DNA of 64,000 bases from Porphyrobacter sp. GTDB taxonomy: Bacteria > Pseudomonadota > Alphaproteobacteria > Sphingomonadales > Sphingomonadaceae. This document shows, one piece after another, positions 19,438 through 28,851 of the stretch (position 1 is the first letter of the stretch; every line of letters starts with the position of its first letter). Position numbers and translations under genes: made by a program. The notes beneath the pieces were generated by a model. That model saw nothing but the letters and a program-made list of their open reading frames with translations. It had not been told where the DNA came from and ran no database searches. Location of the stretch: the NCBI GenBank assembly GCA_016125555.1, contig WGLN01000004.1, positions 124,001-188,000 on the forward strand. The letters are read 5' to 3'.

Positions 19438-20769
19438 TTACACCGCGTCGGAAAGCGAGGTGAAGGTGAAGTCGCGGACCTTCATCGGCGGCAGCAGCAT
19501 GGTGCCGCCCTCGTCCGCCTTGACGCGCACCGCACGGCCCAGCTCGTCGATATTGTTGAGCATGATCACCGGGCTTTCGTTGAAGCGGAAGTTCTTGACC
19601 GGATACTTGAGCTGACCGTTCTCGATGTAGAAAGTGCCGTCGCGGGTCAGGCCGGTGAGCAGCACGGTCTGGGGATCGACCAGCCGGATGTACCAGGTGC
19701 GGGTCACCAGGATGCCGCGGTCGGTGCCGGCGATCAGATCGGCGGTCGACTTGGTGCCGCCCTCCATGATGATGTTGCCCCACCCGGCGGTTTCCGGCTT
19801 GCCCTGCTTGGCCGACCAGTAGCGCGAATATTCGAGGTTCGCGACCTTGCCCCCTTCGATGATCGGCGCCTTCTGGCGCGGCAGGCCCTCGCCGTCCCAC
19901 GGCAGGACTGGCACCTCGGGATGCCAGGGATCGGTGTAGATGTTGACCCGCGGATCCATGATCTGCTCGCCGATCTTGTTGCCGCCACCCGCCTTGCTCA
20001 GGAAGCTGCGGCCCTCGTCGGCGGAGCGCGCGTCGAAGAAGTTCATCATGAAGCTGACGAGCCCCGCGGCCGCCGCGGGTTCGAGAATCACGGTGTACTT
20101 GCCCGGCTCGAGCGCCCGCGCGTCGACCGAAGCCGCCGCCTTGCGCATCGCGATCTGGACATCATTGGCGGCATCGAACTGCTCGATGTCCTGGACATTG
20201 CTGCCCACCCAGCCCGAGCCGCGGCCGTCCTCGGTCCGCACGGTGCAGGTGTAGTCCGCGCCGGTCGACTGCTGATAGCCGAAATTGCCGTTGGAGTTGG
20301 CGTGGGCGAAGAAGGTGTGCCCATCCTCGAGGAAGCCCGCGGCGACAAGCCCGCGCCCGCGGCACGGGTCGATCGAGGCTTGGGCGATCCGGGCGCGCGC
20401 CTCGGCGGTCAGCGCGGCGGTCGAGGCGCTGTATGTGTCGGTCGGCCGATAGGTCTGCTTGCCGACCAGCGGCATGTATTCCGGGTTCTCCGGCGCCAGC
20501 CGCGCGAGGTCTTCGGCACGGCGCACCACCCGCTCGAGCGAGGCATCGTCGAACTGGTTGATGGTCGCGACGCCGACCCGCTTGCCGAACGCCACCTGCA
20601 CGGCGAGATCGGCGTCATCGACGATGCCCGAGGTGGAGATGTCGTTGCGCGCGAAACGGACGTTGCCCTGCACGCCGCCGGTCAGCTGCGCGCTGGTTTC
20701 GTCGGCGGTCGAAAGGGCGACGACCTTGTCGAGGATGGCCTTGGCCTGCGCTTCGGAAAGGATGCTCAT
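19438..20769 (-). CDS. TldE/PmbA-family metalloprotease-like subunit
   Basis: A 443-residue member of the TldD/PmbA family, beginning MSILSEAQAKAILDKVV. It includes ISTSGIVDDADLAVQVAFGKRVG in the N-terminal domain and, in the C-terminal domain, GTDRGILVTRTWYIRLVDP and IENGQLKYPVKNFRFNES. Members pair with TldD to form a protease, and this gene follows the TldD gene by 22 bases. It lacks the HExxxH zinc motif, as expected for the TldE role. No signal peptide is apparent, unlike its partner, which is odd if the two form a complex. Confidence 0.88.
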   Translation of the reverse strand: MSILSEAQAKAILDKVVALSTADETSAQLTGGVQGNVRFARNDISTSGIVDDADLAVQVAFGKRVGVATINQFDDASLERVVRRAEDLARLAPENPEYMPLVGKQTYRPTDTYSASTAALTAEARARIAQASIDPCRGRGLVAAGFLEDGHTFFAHANSNGNFGYQQSTGADYTCTVRTEDGRGSGWVGSNVQDIEQFDAANDVQIAMRKAAASVDARALEPGKYTVILEPAAAAGLVSFMMNFFDARSADEGRSFLSKAGGGNKIGEQIMDPRVNIYTDPWHPEVPVLPWDGEGLPRQKAPIIEGGKVANLEYSRYWSAKQGKPETAGWGNIIMEGGTKSTADLIAGTDRGILVTRTWYIRLVDPQTVLLTGLTRDGTFYIENGQLKYPVKNFRFNESPVIMLNNIDELGRAVRVKADEGGTMLLPPMKVRDFTFTSLSDAV

Positions 20770-20791
20770 GTCTGTGTCTCCTGCGCGCGGC

Positions 20792-22426
20792 TCAGCCCAG
20801 CGACCGGGCGGTGTTGATGACGTTGATCCCGTCGAAGCGGGAGGTCGAGGACCCGTGGCTGACCGCCGAGATCTGGCTCGGCTGGCCCTTGCCGTCGAAG
20901 AAGGAACCGAACATCCGGTAGTCGCTCGCATCGCAGATTGCCGAGCACGCGCCCCAGAATTCGGGGGTGCGCATCTGGTAGGCGACGTCCTCGATCATCG
21001 GCCCCAGCTTGCCGTTCTTGATCTCGTAGAACACCGTCCCGCCGAACTGCGCGTTGTAGCGCTGCTGGTCGATCGAGAAGGAGCCGCGACCCGAGATGTA
21101 GATGCCGTTGTCGACCCCGGCGATCATGTCGGCGGGGCTCAGCTTGGCCTTGCCGGGCGCGAGGCTGACATTGGCCATGCGCTGGAACTGCACGGAAGAC
21201 CAGCTGTCGGCATAGCAGCAGCCGTCGCTCTCGTTCTTGCCGAGGATGTGCGCCTGGTCGCGGATGGTCTGGTAATCGACCAGGATGCCGTCCTTGATGA
21301 GGTCCCAGCGCTTGGTCTTGACGCCCTCGTCGTCATAGCCGACCGCGCCGAGCGAACCGGGCTGGACCTTGTCGGCGAAGATGTTGACGATCTCGCTGCC
21401 GTACTTGAAGCCTTCCTCGCGCTTGTCGAGCGTGGCGAAGCTGGTCCCGGCATAGTTGGCCTCGTAGCCGAGCACGCGGTCGAGCTCGAGCGGGTGGCCG
21501 ACGCTTTCGTGGATCGTCAGACCGAGGTGGTTCGGGTCGAGCACGAGATCGTACTTGCCCGGCTTCACCGAAGGCGCCTTGAGCTTCGCCTGGGCATCCT
21601 GCGCCGCGGCGATCGCGTCTTCCTTCATGTCGTAGGAATTGCCGTAGGTGGTGAGCCCGTTCGACAGCACGAACTTGTCCTCGGGCCGCCCGTCCATGTA
21701 TTCCCAGCCCAACCCCATCGGCGCGGAGAGACCATCGCGCGAGCGGAACTTGCCGGTGGTCTTGTCGATCGCGGTGACCGTCAGCGGCGCCCAGATGCGG
21801 TGGATGTCCTGATCGATGTAGGACCCGTCGGTCGAGGCGAAGTATTTCTGCTCGTTGACGAGGAACAGCAGCGAGTTGACGAAGTTCGCGCCCGCGCCGA
21901 GCGCCGCCTCGTTGACCGCCATCAGCAGGTCGACCTTGTCGGCGATCGGCACTTCCATGGCGTTCTTCTTGATCGGCGTGCGCCAGCTCACCTCGCCCAC
22001 GCCGGGGGTCGGTGCGAGCTGCACCTTGGCGGTCTGGGTGCGGGCGTTGGCCTTCGCGATCGCGGTGGCCTGGCGCGCGGCTTCGGCCACCGCGTCCTCC
22101 GTCATGTCCTGGGTGGCGGCGAAGCCCCACGCCCCATCGGCGATCACGCGCACCCCGGTGCCGGTGCTCTCGGTGTTGACGATGTTCTCGACATTGCGTT
22201 CGCGGGTGATCACGAACTGGCGCAGGTACCGCCCGACGCGCACGTCGCAATAGCTTGCGCCGGCCGCGGTCGCCGCGGACAGCGCGGCATCGGCGAAGCG
22301 CCGCTTGACCGCGACGTCGATCCGGTCCTGCAACTGCTCGGCGGCGATCGCCTTGCCGAACATCGCGGGCGACAGCGCAGCACCTGTGAAAAGGGTGCTG
22401 AGCGCCAAGAAGTGCCTTCTGTCCAC
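20792..22426 (-). CDS. TldD-family metalloprotease with Tat signal peptide
   Basis: A 544-residue TldD homologue. The zinc motif HESVGH (HExxxH) lies in GLTIHESVGHPLELDRVLG, with a GTSFATLDK element after it. The N-terminus MDRRHFLALSTLFTGAALSP is a twin-arginine signal (RRHFLAL) ending near GKAIAAE, so export in folded form is predicted; ordinary TldD is cytoplasmic. It is the first gene of the run leading to the DUF4159, MoxR and DUF58 genes. Likely a peptide- or protein-trimming protease with its neighbour; the substrate is unknown. Confidence 0.88.
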   Translation of the reverse strand: MDRRHFLALSTLFTGAALSPAMFGKAIAAEQLQDRIDVAVKRRFADAALSAATAAGASYCDVRVGRYLRQFVITRERNVENIVNTESTGTGVRVIADGAWGFAATQDMTEDAVAEAARQATAIAKANARTQTAKVQLAPTPGVGEVSWRTPIKKNAMEVPIADKVDLLMAVNEAALGAGANFVNSLLFLVNEQKYFASTDGSYIDQDIHRIWAPLTVTAIDKTTGKFRSRDGLSAPMGLGWEYMDGRPEDKFVLSNGLTTYGNSYDMKEDAIAAAQDAQAKLKAPSVKPGKYDLVLDPNHLGLTIHESVGHPLELDRVLGYEANYAGTSFATLDKREEGFKYGSEIVNIFADKVQPGSLGAVGYDDEGVKTKRWDLIKDGILVDYQTIRDQAHILGKNESDGCCYADSWSSVQFQRMANVSLAPGKAKLSPADMIAGVDNGIYISGRGSFSIDQQRYNAQFGGTVFYEIKNGKLGPMIEDVAYQMRTPEFWGACSAICDASDYRMFGSFFDGKGQPSQISAVSHGSSTSRFDGINVINTARSLG

Positions 22427-22666
22427 GTGAATTCTCCCCGACCCGGCCGACCCGTCCGCTTCGGCGAGGTCCGAAGGCTGCCGGCGCTGGCTGTGCGATG
22501 AAGCCGATGTTGCCGCCTGTTTGCTGGATGGTCAAACCCTTGGCAGGGCACCTCCCGCACGAAACGGTTCAATCGCCTTCCGATTCCCCGAGCCTAGCAA
22601 TGCCTTCCGGGCCGCCGGGCGCCGCAGCCGACGAAGCGCCGGATGTTATCGACGAACGGGGAACCG

Positions 22667-24145
22667 TCATTCTTCGGGGGGCAGCCCGCCGCCCAGCGCG
22701 ACGAACAGGTTCGCCTGGTTCTGCAGGTAGGCGCGGCGGGTGGTCAGCAATTGCTGGCGCGCGACGAACAGGTTGCGCTCGGCGTCCAGCACCTGGAGGT
22801 AGTCGATCACGCCTTCGCGGTAGCGCAGCCGGGCGATCCGCGCGGTGTCCTCCTGCGCGCGCACAGCCTGTTGCTGCACGGCGAGCTGCCGGGCGATGTA
22901 TTCGCGCCCCGCGAGCGCATCGGAGACTTCGCGAAACGCGGTCTGGATGGCCTTCTGGTAATTGGCGACCTGCTCGGTCTCCTGCGCGCGGGCGAGGTCG
23001 AGCTGGCCCCTGCGGCGCCCCCAGTCGAAGATCGGCAGGTCGATCGACGGGCCCGCCGAATAGAAGAAGTTGCCCGTGTCGAAGAGCCCGGAAAGGCTCC
23101 GCGAGGTCAGCCCGCCGCGACCCGTGAGCGAGATCGAGGGGAAGAACGCCGCCCGCGCCGCGCCGATATTGGCGCGCGCCGCGGTGAGGCTCTCCTCGGC
23201 CTGGACGATATCGGGCCGCCGCAGCAACAGGTCGGAGGACAGGCCCGCGGCGAGGCGCAGGCCGTTGTCCTGCTCCTCCAGCGACATCGCGCGCGGCAGG
23301 TCGGGCGGGACGGTGCCCCCGACCAGCACCTGCAGCCGGTTCTCCAATTGCGCCGCCGCGAGTTCCTGCGTGGCAAGCTGCTGTTCGGCCTGGGTCAGCA
23401 GGGTTTCGGCCTGGTAATAGGGCAGCGCACTGTCCACCCCGGCATCGAGCCGCTTCTTGGCGAGAACGAGGCCCTCGCGCCGGGTGCGCGCAGTGGCCTC
23501 GGCCAGCGCGACCTGCTGCTCGCTCTCGACGATGGCGTAATAGGTCGTGGCAACCTCGGCGATCAGCGAAAGCGTGAAGGCGCGCTGCGCGGCAATCGTG
23601 GCGAGATAGCGCGCCCGCGCCGCAGCGGACAGATTGGCGATGCGCCCCCAGAAATCGAGCTCGAAGGCGCTGACCCCGAGGCCGACCTGGAACTGTTCGG
23701 TGGTGATTGCCCCGCCCGCGCCGCCCGCATTGCCCGTTGTCGGCGTGCCGCCCGTCCCTGCCCCCGTGCCTGCACCGATCCCGGCCGCACCGGCGGGAAA
23801 GCGGCTGCGCGTCGCGCTCGCGGAAGCGGCGATGGTCGGCAAACGCTGGCTCGCCTGGATGCGGTACTGCGCGCGCGCCTGCTCGATCCGCGCCGTCGCC
23901 GCCACCAGATCCCGGTTGTTGGCGAGCGCTTCGGCGATCAGCCCCTCAAGCCGCGGATCGACGAAAAAATCGCGATAGGACAGCTGCGCCGCCTCCACTT
24001 CGCCGCCGGGCCGCAACGCGGGATTGTAGGCGGCGCTGACCGGCGCGGCCGGGCGCGTGTCGGGCGGCGCGAGATTGACGCAGCCGGCGAGCGCGGCGGC
24101 AAGCGGCAGCGGCGCGAGGCGAAAAAGGCGGACGCGCGGCATCAT
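22667..24145 (-). CDS. Outer-membrane efflux lipoprotein (NodT/OprM-type factor)
   Basis: A 492-residue outer-membrane factor that forms the exit duct of a tripartite RND pump. The signal peptide ends in the lipobox LAAALAGC, so it should be lipidated. A Gly/Thr/Ala-rich loop (GAAGIGAGTGAGTGGTPTTG) around residue 120 is an insertion not usual for the family. Two coiled-coil repeats and LLLRRPDIVQAEESL mark the OprM class. It overlaps the pump stop by four bases (first ATG 24145; MPRVRL one codon later is equally possible). Confidence 0.9.
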   Translation of the reverse strand: MMPRVRLFRLAPLPLAAALAGCVNLAPPDTRPAAPVSAAYNPALRPGGEVEAAQLSYRDFFVDPRLEGLIAEALANNRDLVAATARIEQARAQYRIQASQRLPTIAASASATRSRFPAGAAGIGAGTGAGTGGTPTTGNAGGAGGAITTEQFQVGLGVSAFELDFWGRIANLSAAARARYLATIAAQRAFTLSLIAEVATTYYAIVESEQQVALAEATARTRREGLVLAKKRLDAGVDSALPYYQAETLLTQAEQQLATQELAAAQLENRLQVLVGGTVPPDLPRAMSLEEQDNGLRLAAGLSSDLLLRRPDIVQAEESLTAARANIGAARAAFFPSISLTGRGGLTSRSLSGLFDTGNFFYSAGPSIDLPIFDWGRRRGQLDLARAQETEQVANYQKAIQTAFREVSDALAGREYIARQLAVQQQAVRAQEDTARIARLRYREGVIDYLQVLDAERNLFVARQQLLTTRRAYLQNQANLFVALGGGLPPEE

Positions 24146-27100
24146 TCCTCCCGCTCCCCTGCATCCGCATCGGTCGGGCTGCTGTCCATCGTGCCCGCCG
24201 CCGAAGGCTGGCGCCGGCTCACGTATTTGCGCACCAGCAGGTAGAGAAGCGGGATCGCAAAGATCCCGATCGCGGTCGCGGTGATCATGCCGCCCATCAC
24301 CCCGGTACCGACCGCGATGCGGCTCGCCGCGCCCGCACCGCTGGCGATCACCAGCGGCACCATCCCGAGGATGAAGGCCAGCGAGGTCATGATGATCGGT
24401 CGCAGGCGGAGTCGGGCGCCCTCCTTAACGGCCTCCAACGGGGTCTTGCCCTGTTCCTCCTCCTCGATCGCGAACTCGACGACGAGAATCGCGTTCTTGG
24501 CGGCCAGCCCGATGATCGTGATCAGCCCGACGTTGAAATAGACATCGGCGGACAGCCCGCGCAGCATCGACAGCAGCACGGCGCCGAGCACGCCGAGCGG
24601 AACGATCAGCAGCACCGCGAGCGGCACTGCCCAGCTTTCGTAGAGCGCCGCGAGGACAAGGAACACGACCACGAAGCTGAGGCCCAGCAGCAATCCGATC
24701 TGCCCGCTCGACTGCTTTTCTTGATAGGAAATGCCGGTCCATTCGAAGCCGATGCCCTGGGGCAGTTTCTTCGCGAGCCGCTCGAGCTCGGCGAGCGCGG
24801 CACCCGAGCTCTGCCCCGGTGCGGCGCTTCCCGACAGGGTCATCGCGGGATAGCCGTTGTAGCGCGCAAGGCTCGGCGGGGCGGCGCTCCACTTGACGCT
24901 GGCAAAGGCGCTGAAGGGGACGAGATCGCCCCTGGCATTGGGCACCCGCAGCGCCAGCACGTCCTCAGGCGTCATGCGGAAGGGCGCATCGGCCTGCGCG
25001 AGCACCTGCAGCACCCGTCCCTGCCGGTTGAAATCGTTGATGTAGGCCGATCCGAACACGGTCGAGAGGGCGGCATTGACGTCGGTGATCGACAGGCCCA
25101 GCGCGGTCGCCATCACCCGGTCGATCTTCACGTCGAGCTGCGGGACAGGCGGCTGGTCCTCGGGGCGCACCTCGCCGATCACGTCGCTCTGCGCAGCAAG
25201 GCCGAGCATCTGGTCGCGGGCCTGGGTCAGCACCTCGCGGCCCACCCCGCCGCGGTCCTCGAGCTTCATCGAGAAGCCGCTGGCATTGCCCAGCTCGCGG
25301 ATCGCCGGCGGCTGGATGACGAAGGCCTGCGCGCTGTCGATCTGGCTGAAACGGCCCATCGCCTTGCCGAGGATCGCGGAGGCGGATTCGCCCTCCCCGG
25401 TCCGCTCGCTCCAGTCGGTCAGCGGGGTGAAGATGGTCGCGGCGTTCTGGCCGTTGCCGTAGAAGCTGAAACCGCGGATCGCGACCACATTCTTCACCAC
25501 CTTCTGGTTCATCCAGTAATCGACGATCGGGTCGATCGCCTCGTTGGCGCGCTCCTGCGTGGCGCCCGGCGGCGCCTGGATGGCGGTGATGAGATAGCCC
25601 TGGTCCTCGGTCGGCAGGAAGGCGCTCGGCAGTCGCATGAACAGCAGCACCGCCAGCCCCACCAGCACCGCGAACACGGCGAGCCCGCGCACGGCGTGCG
25701 ACAGGATCGTGTCGTTGATGCGGGCATAGCCTTTCGTCATCCGCTCGAACCAGGCATTGAAGCGGTCGAGGCCGCCGCGCACCGCGCCCATGGCGCGCGC
25801 TGCCCAGCCGGTCACGCCGCCGGACTGCCGGCGCTTTTCGAGCGCGTCGCGCTGCGCGCGCTCCTCCTCCTCGGTCTTGAGAAAGCTGGCGCACAGCGCC
25901 GGGGTCAGCGACAGCGCGAGGAAGGCCGAGAAGGCGATCGAGATCGACAGCGTCACCGAGAATTGCCGGTAGATGGCGCCGACCGAGCCGGGGAAGAAGG
26001 CCATCGGCAGGAACACCGCAATCAGCACCAGCGTGATGCCGACGATCGCACCGGTGATCTGGTCCATCGCGATCCGCGTGGCCTCTTTCGCCGCCAGCCC
26101 CTCCTCGCGCATGATGCGCTCGACGTTCTCGATCACCACGATCGCGTCGTCGACGAGAATGCCGATCGCGAGCACCATCCCGAACAGGGTGAGCACGTTG
26201 ATCGAGAAGCCGAACAGCCACAGCCCGAGGCACGCCCCGGCGAGCGCGATCGGCACCACCAGCGCCGGGATCAGCGTGGCGCGCCACTTCTGCAGGAACA
26301 GGAACATGACGAGGAAGACGAGGATCATCGCCTCGACGAGCGTCTTGACCACCTCTTCCACCGAAATCCGCACGAAGGGCGTGGTGTTGTAGGGGATCGC
26401 CCAAGACACGTCGCGCGGCAGGCCGGGGCCAAGCTGCTCCATCCGCTCGCGCACCCCGGCATCGGTCGCCAGCGCATTGGCGCCGGTTGCGAGCTGGATC
26501 GCCATGCCCGCCATCGGGCGCCCGTTGAGCGTGGTCGAGGTCGTGTAGTTCTGCGCCCCCAGTTCGACCCGCGCGACATCGCCGAGCCGCACCGTGGCCC
26601 CGCCCGTGTCGGCCCTGAGGATGATCTCGCGGAACTCCTCGGGCGTGGTCAGCCGTCCGCCGGGGACGATCGTGGCGGTGATCTCCTGCCCCTTGGTGTT
26701 GGGCAGCGCGCCGAGCGATCCGCCCGCGGTCTGGCTGTTCTGCGCGCGGACTGCGGCGATCACCTGGTTGGGCGAGAGCGAGAAGCTCGCGAGCCGCGCC
26801 GGATCGAGCCAGATGCGCATCGCGTATTCGGAACCGAACAGTCGCACGTCGCCCACCCCCGGCACACGCCGCAGCTCGTCGATCACCTGGGTGGCGGCGA
26901 TGTTGCCGAGGTCGGTCGAATTGAGCTCGCCGCTGCGCGAGGTCAGGGCGACGATCTCGAGGAAGCCGGCATTGGCCTGGCGCACCACGATGCCCTGGCG
27001 CCGCACGTCCTCCGGCAGGCGCGCCTGCACCGTGCTCAACCGGTTCTGCACCTCGGTCTGGGCGATGTCGATATTGGTGCCGGATTCGAAGGTGATGGTG

Positions 27101-27369
27101 ATCTGCGCCGTGCCGTTCGACTGGCTCGAGGACGAGACGTAGAGCAGGCCGTCGACCCCGTTCAATTGCTGCTCGATGACCTGGGTGACATTCTGCTCGA
27201 GCGTCTCGGCATCGGCGCCGGGATAGACCACGCTGATCGCCAGGGAGGGCGGCGCGACCGAGGGATATTGTTCGACCGGCAGGGCGCGCAGCGCGATGAT
27301 CCCGGCAAGCAGGATGCCGATCGCGATCACCCAGGCGAAGATCGGCCGTTCGATGAAGAAGCGCGACAT
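24142..27369 (-). CDS. RND efflux pump, inner-membrane permease (AcrB/MexB type)
   Basis: A 1075-residue hydrophobe/amphiphile efflux transporter. It starts MSRFFIERPIFAWVIAIG and contains the proton-relay motif GILVDDAIVVIENVER in helix 4. Also present are FLPMAFFPGSVGAIYRQFSV and a second-half repeat with GLAAKNAILVVEFA. The two large periplasmic loops and twelve helices fit AcrB-like pumps, which export drugs, bile-like compounds or solvents using proton motive force. Middle gene of the adaptor-pump-outer-membrane operon. No local TetR-type repressor is seen, so control lies elsewhere. Confidence 0.95.
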   Translation of the reverse strand: MSRFFIERPIFAWVIAIGILLAGIIALRALPVEQYPSVAPPSLAISVVYPGADAETLEQNVTQVIEQQLNGVDGLLYVSSSSQSNGTAQITITFESGTNIDIAQTEVQNRLSTVQARLPEDVRRQGIVVRQANAGFLEIVALTSRSGELNSTDLGNIAATQVIDELRRVPGVGDVRLFGSEYAMRIWLDPARLASFSLSPNQVIAAVRAQNSQTAGGSLGALPNTKGQEITATIVPGGRLTTPEEFREIILRADTGGATVRLGDVARVELGAQNYTTSTTLNGRPMAGMAIQLATGANALATDAGVRERMEQLGPGLPRDVSWAIPYNTTPFVRISVEEVVKTLVEAMILVFLVMFLFLQKWRATLIPALVVPIALAGACLGLWLFGFSINVLTLFGMVLAIGILVDDAIVVIENVERIMREEGLAAKEATRIAMDQITGAIVGITLVLIAVFLPMAFFPGSVGAIYRQFSVTLSISIAFSAFLALSLTPALCASFLKTEEEERAQRDALEKRRQSGGVTGWAARAMGAVRGGLDRFNAWFERMTKGYARINDTILSHAVRGLAVFAVLVGLAVLLFMRLPSAFLPTEDQGYLITAIQAPPGATQERANEAIDPIVDYWMNQKVVKNVVAIRGFSFYGNGQNAATIFTPLTDWSERTGEGESASAILGKAMGRFSQIDSAQAFVIQPPAIRELGNASGFSMKLEDRGGVGREVLTQARDQMLGLAAQSDVIGEVRPEDQPPVPQLDVKIDRVMATALGLSITDVNAALSTVFGSAYINDFNRQGRVLQVLAQADAPFRMTPEDVLALRVPNARGDLVPFSAFASVKWSAAPPSLARYNGYPAMTLSGSAAPGQSSGAALAELERLAKKLPQGIGFEWTGISYQEKQSSGQIGLLLGLSFVVVFLVLAALYESWAVPLAVLLIVPLGVLGAVLLSMLRGLSADVYFNVGLITIIGLAAKNAILVVEFAIEEEEQGKTPLEAVKEGARLRLRPIIMTSLAFILGMVPLVIASGAGAASRIAVGTGVMGGMITATAIGIFAIPLLYLLVRKYVSRRQPSAAGTMDSSPTDADAGEREE

Positions 27370-27373
27370 CGCG

Positions 27374-28549
27374 TCAGCGCCCCGGTGCGCTGCTCGTGGC
27401 CGCCTGCTGGGTCCGTGCGCCCGCTTCTCCGCCCGGCTTGCCCCCCTCGGCGCGCGCGACGGCGACGCCGGGCCGCATCTTCTGGAGGTTGCTGGTCACC
27501 ACCACGTCGCCCGGGCTGAGCCCGTCGGTGACGATCCACCGCCCGTCGATCATGTTGCCGAGCGTCACCGGGCGCAGTTGCACCTTGTCGTCGCGCCCGA
27601 CGACGAAGACGGTGCCGCCGCGCTCGGTCATCTTGACCGCCCGCTGGGGCACGGTGATCCCGTTCTTGCGCTTGCCGACATAGAAGGTGGCCCGGACGAA
27701 CTCGCCGGGAAGCAGCTGCCGGTCGGGATTGGGAAACTCGGCGCGCACCGCGACGGTGCCGGTCTGCCGGTCGACCGAGTAGTCGAGGAAGTCGACATAG
27801 CCGGGAATCGGGTATTCGCTGCCGTTGGGAAAGGTCAGGCGCACCTCGACGAGGTCGTTCTCGCCAAGGTCGATCTGGCCGGCGGCGATCGCGTCGCGGA
27901 TGTCCTGCAGCTGGGTCACGCTCTGCGCGAAGCGGACGTAGATCGGGCTGATCTGCTGGACCCGCGTCATCAGCGTGCCTTCGGCCTGCGAGACCAGCGC
28001 GCCCTCGGTCACCTCGGCCGAACTGGCGCGGCCCGCGATCGGCGAGCGCACCGTGGTGTAGCTCAATTGCAGCTGCGCCGCCTCGAGGCTTGCACGCATC
28101 TGCGAGACGTTCGCCTTCGCCTCGCGCTCGGCGGCGACGGCCGCGTCGAACTCCTGCCGGCTGACCGCATTTTCCGCCACCAGCGGTCGGTAGCGCTCGA
28201 CCACCGCCGAGGCATTGGCAAGCGTCGCTTCTGCGCGGTTGAGGCTCGCCTCGGCCTGCGAGAGCGCCGCCTGCTTTTCACGCGGGTCGATGCGGAACAG
28301 CGGCTGGCCGGCGCTCACGAAAGTGCCCTCCTCGTAGAGCCGCTTCTCGACGATGCCGTTGACCCGCGCGCGCACCTCGGCCTCGCGCACCGGCTCGACC
28401 CGACCGGGCAGTTCGACCACGTTCGGGACCTCCCGCGGAGTGATCGTCACCGTCTCGACCGGAACCGCGGGCGGGCTCTTCTGCTCCGTCCGGTCGCCGC
28501 ACCCGCAAAGGATCAGGAGCGCTCCGAGGGTCGCGAGGCGGAAGGACAT
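27374..28549 (-). CDS. RND efflux periplasmic adaptor (membrane-fusion lipoprotein)
   Basis: A 391-residue adaptor that links the pump to the outer-membrane factor. The start MSFRLATLGALLILCGCGDR is a lipoprotein signal with a lipobox cysteine at residue 17 or 19. The lipoyl-like halves (VNGIVEKRLYEEGTFVSAGQ and YTTVRSPIAGRASSAEV) flank a coiled-coil hairpin. ATG 28549 is preferred over upstream in-frame codons because it gives this signal peptide. It ends four bases before the pump gene; the short downstream spacing supports one transcript. Confidence 0.93.
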   Translation of the reverse strand: MSFRLATLGALLILCGCGDRTEQKSPPAVPVETVTITPREVPNVVELPGRVEPVREAEVRARVNGIVEKRLYEEGTFVSAGQPLFRIDPREKQAALSQAEASLNRAEATLANASAVVERYRPLVAENAVSRQEFDAAVAAEREAKANVSQMRASLEAAQLQLSYTTVRSPIAGRASSAEVTEGALVSQAEGTLMTRVQQISPIYVRFAQSVTQLQDIRDAIAAGQIDLGENDLVEVRLTFPNGSEYPIPGYVDFLDYSVDRQTGTVAVRAEFPNPDRQLLPGEFVRATFYVGKRKNGITVPQRAVKMTERGGTVFVVGRDDKVQLRPVTLGNMIDGRWIVTDGLSPGDVVVTSNLQKMRPGVAVARAEGGKPGGEAGARTQQAATSSAPGR

Positions 28550-28708
28550 GGAAAGGAAGACTCTCGGTTCGCGGGAAACACGGGGCGGCGGCGCGAGCGC
28601 CCTTCTAAAAGCCCGCACGCGCAACTTTGTTCCGCGGCGGCGACCCGGGGGTGCGGCCCGCCCGCCAGGTCGCACCCGGTTCGGGCGCTCTCCCGCAGAT
28701 GTCCAGAA

Positions 28709-28747
28709 ATGTCGGGGAATGGGTAGCTGGTGCGCTTACAACACTCG
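28709..28747. repeat. Left attachment-site repeat of the island
   Basis: Read on the minus strand this resembles the 3' end of a tRNA, with TGTAAGCG-CACCA compared with TGTAAGCGGCACCA at the real tRNA. Over 40 aligned positions about 31 match the right copy, with one gap, and most differences are transitions, suggesting decay of an originally identical repeat. It begins after the RND adaptor's upstream region. Confidence 0.65.
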
Positions 28748-28800
28748 CATTTTGACATTAGACACTTGATTTACTTAGATTGTTTTCGATTCGGTCTGGA

Positions 28801-28842
28801 AAGTGCCCCCAAAAGTGCCCCCAGCCGTGCGATGTGCCCCGA
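28801..28842. repeat. Left integrase arm-type repeats
   Basis: Two close copies of AAGTGCCCCCA (28801-28811 and 28813-28823), followed by a weaker GATGTGCCCCGA (28831-28842). They lie 55-95 bases inside the left attachment repeat, as expected for arm sites bound by the N-terminal domain of a tyrosine integrase. Similar sites occur at the right end. Confidence 0.6.
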
Positions 28843-28851
28843 AAATTATCC

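Noticed and set aside
24721..27519. Plus-strand open frame (932 codons) opposite the RND pump
   Set aside because: Antisense to a conserved pump gene with no recognisable domain.
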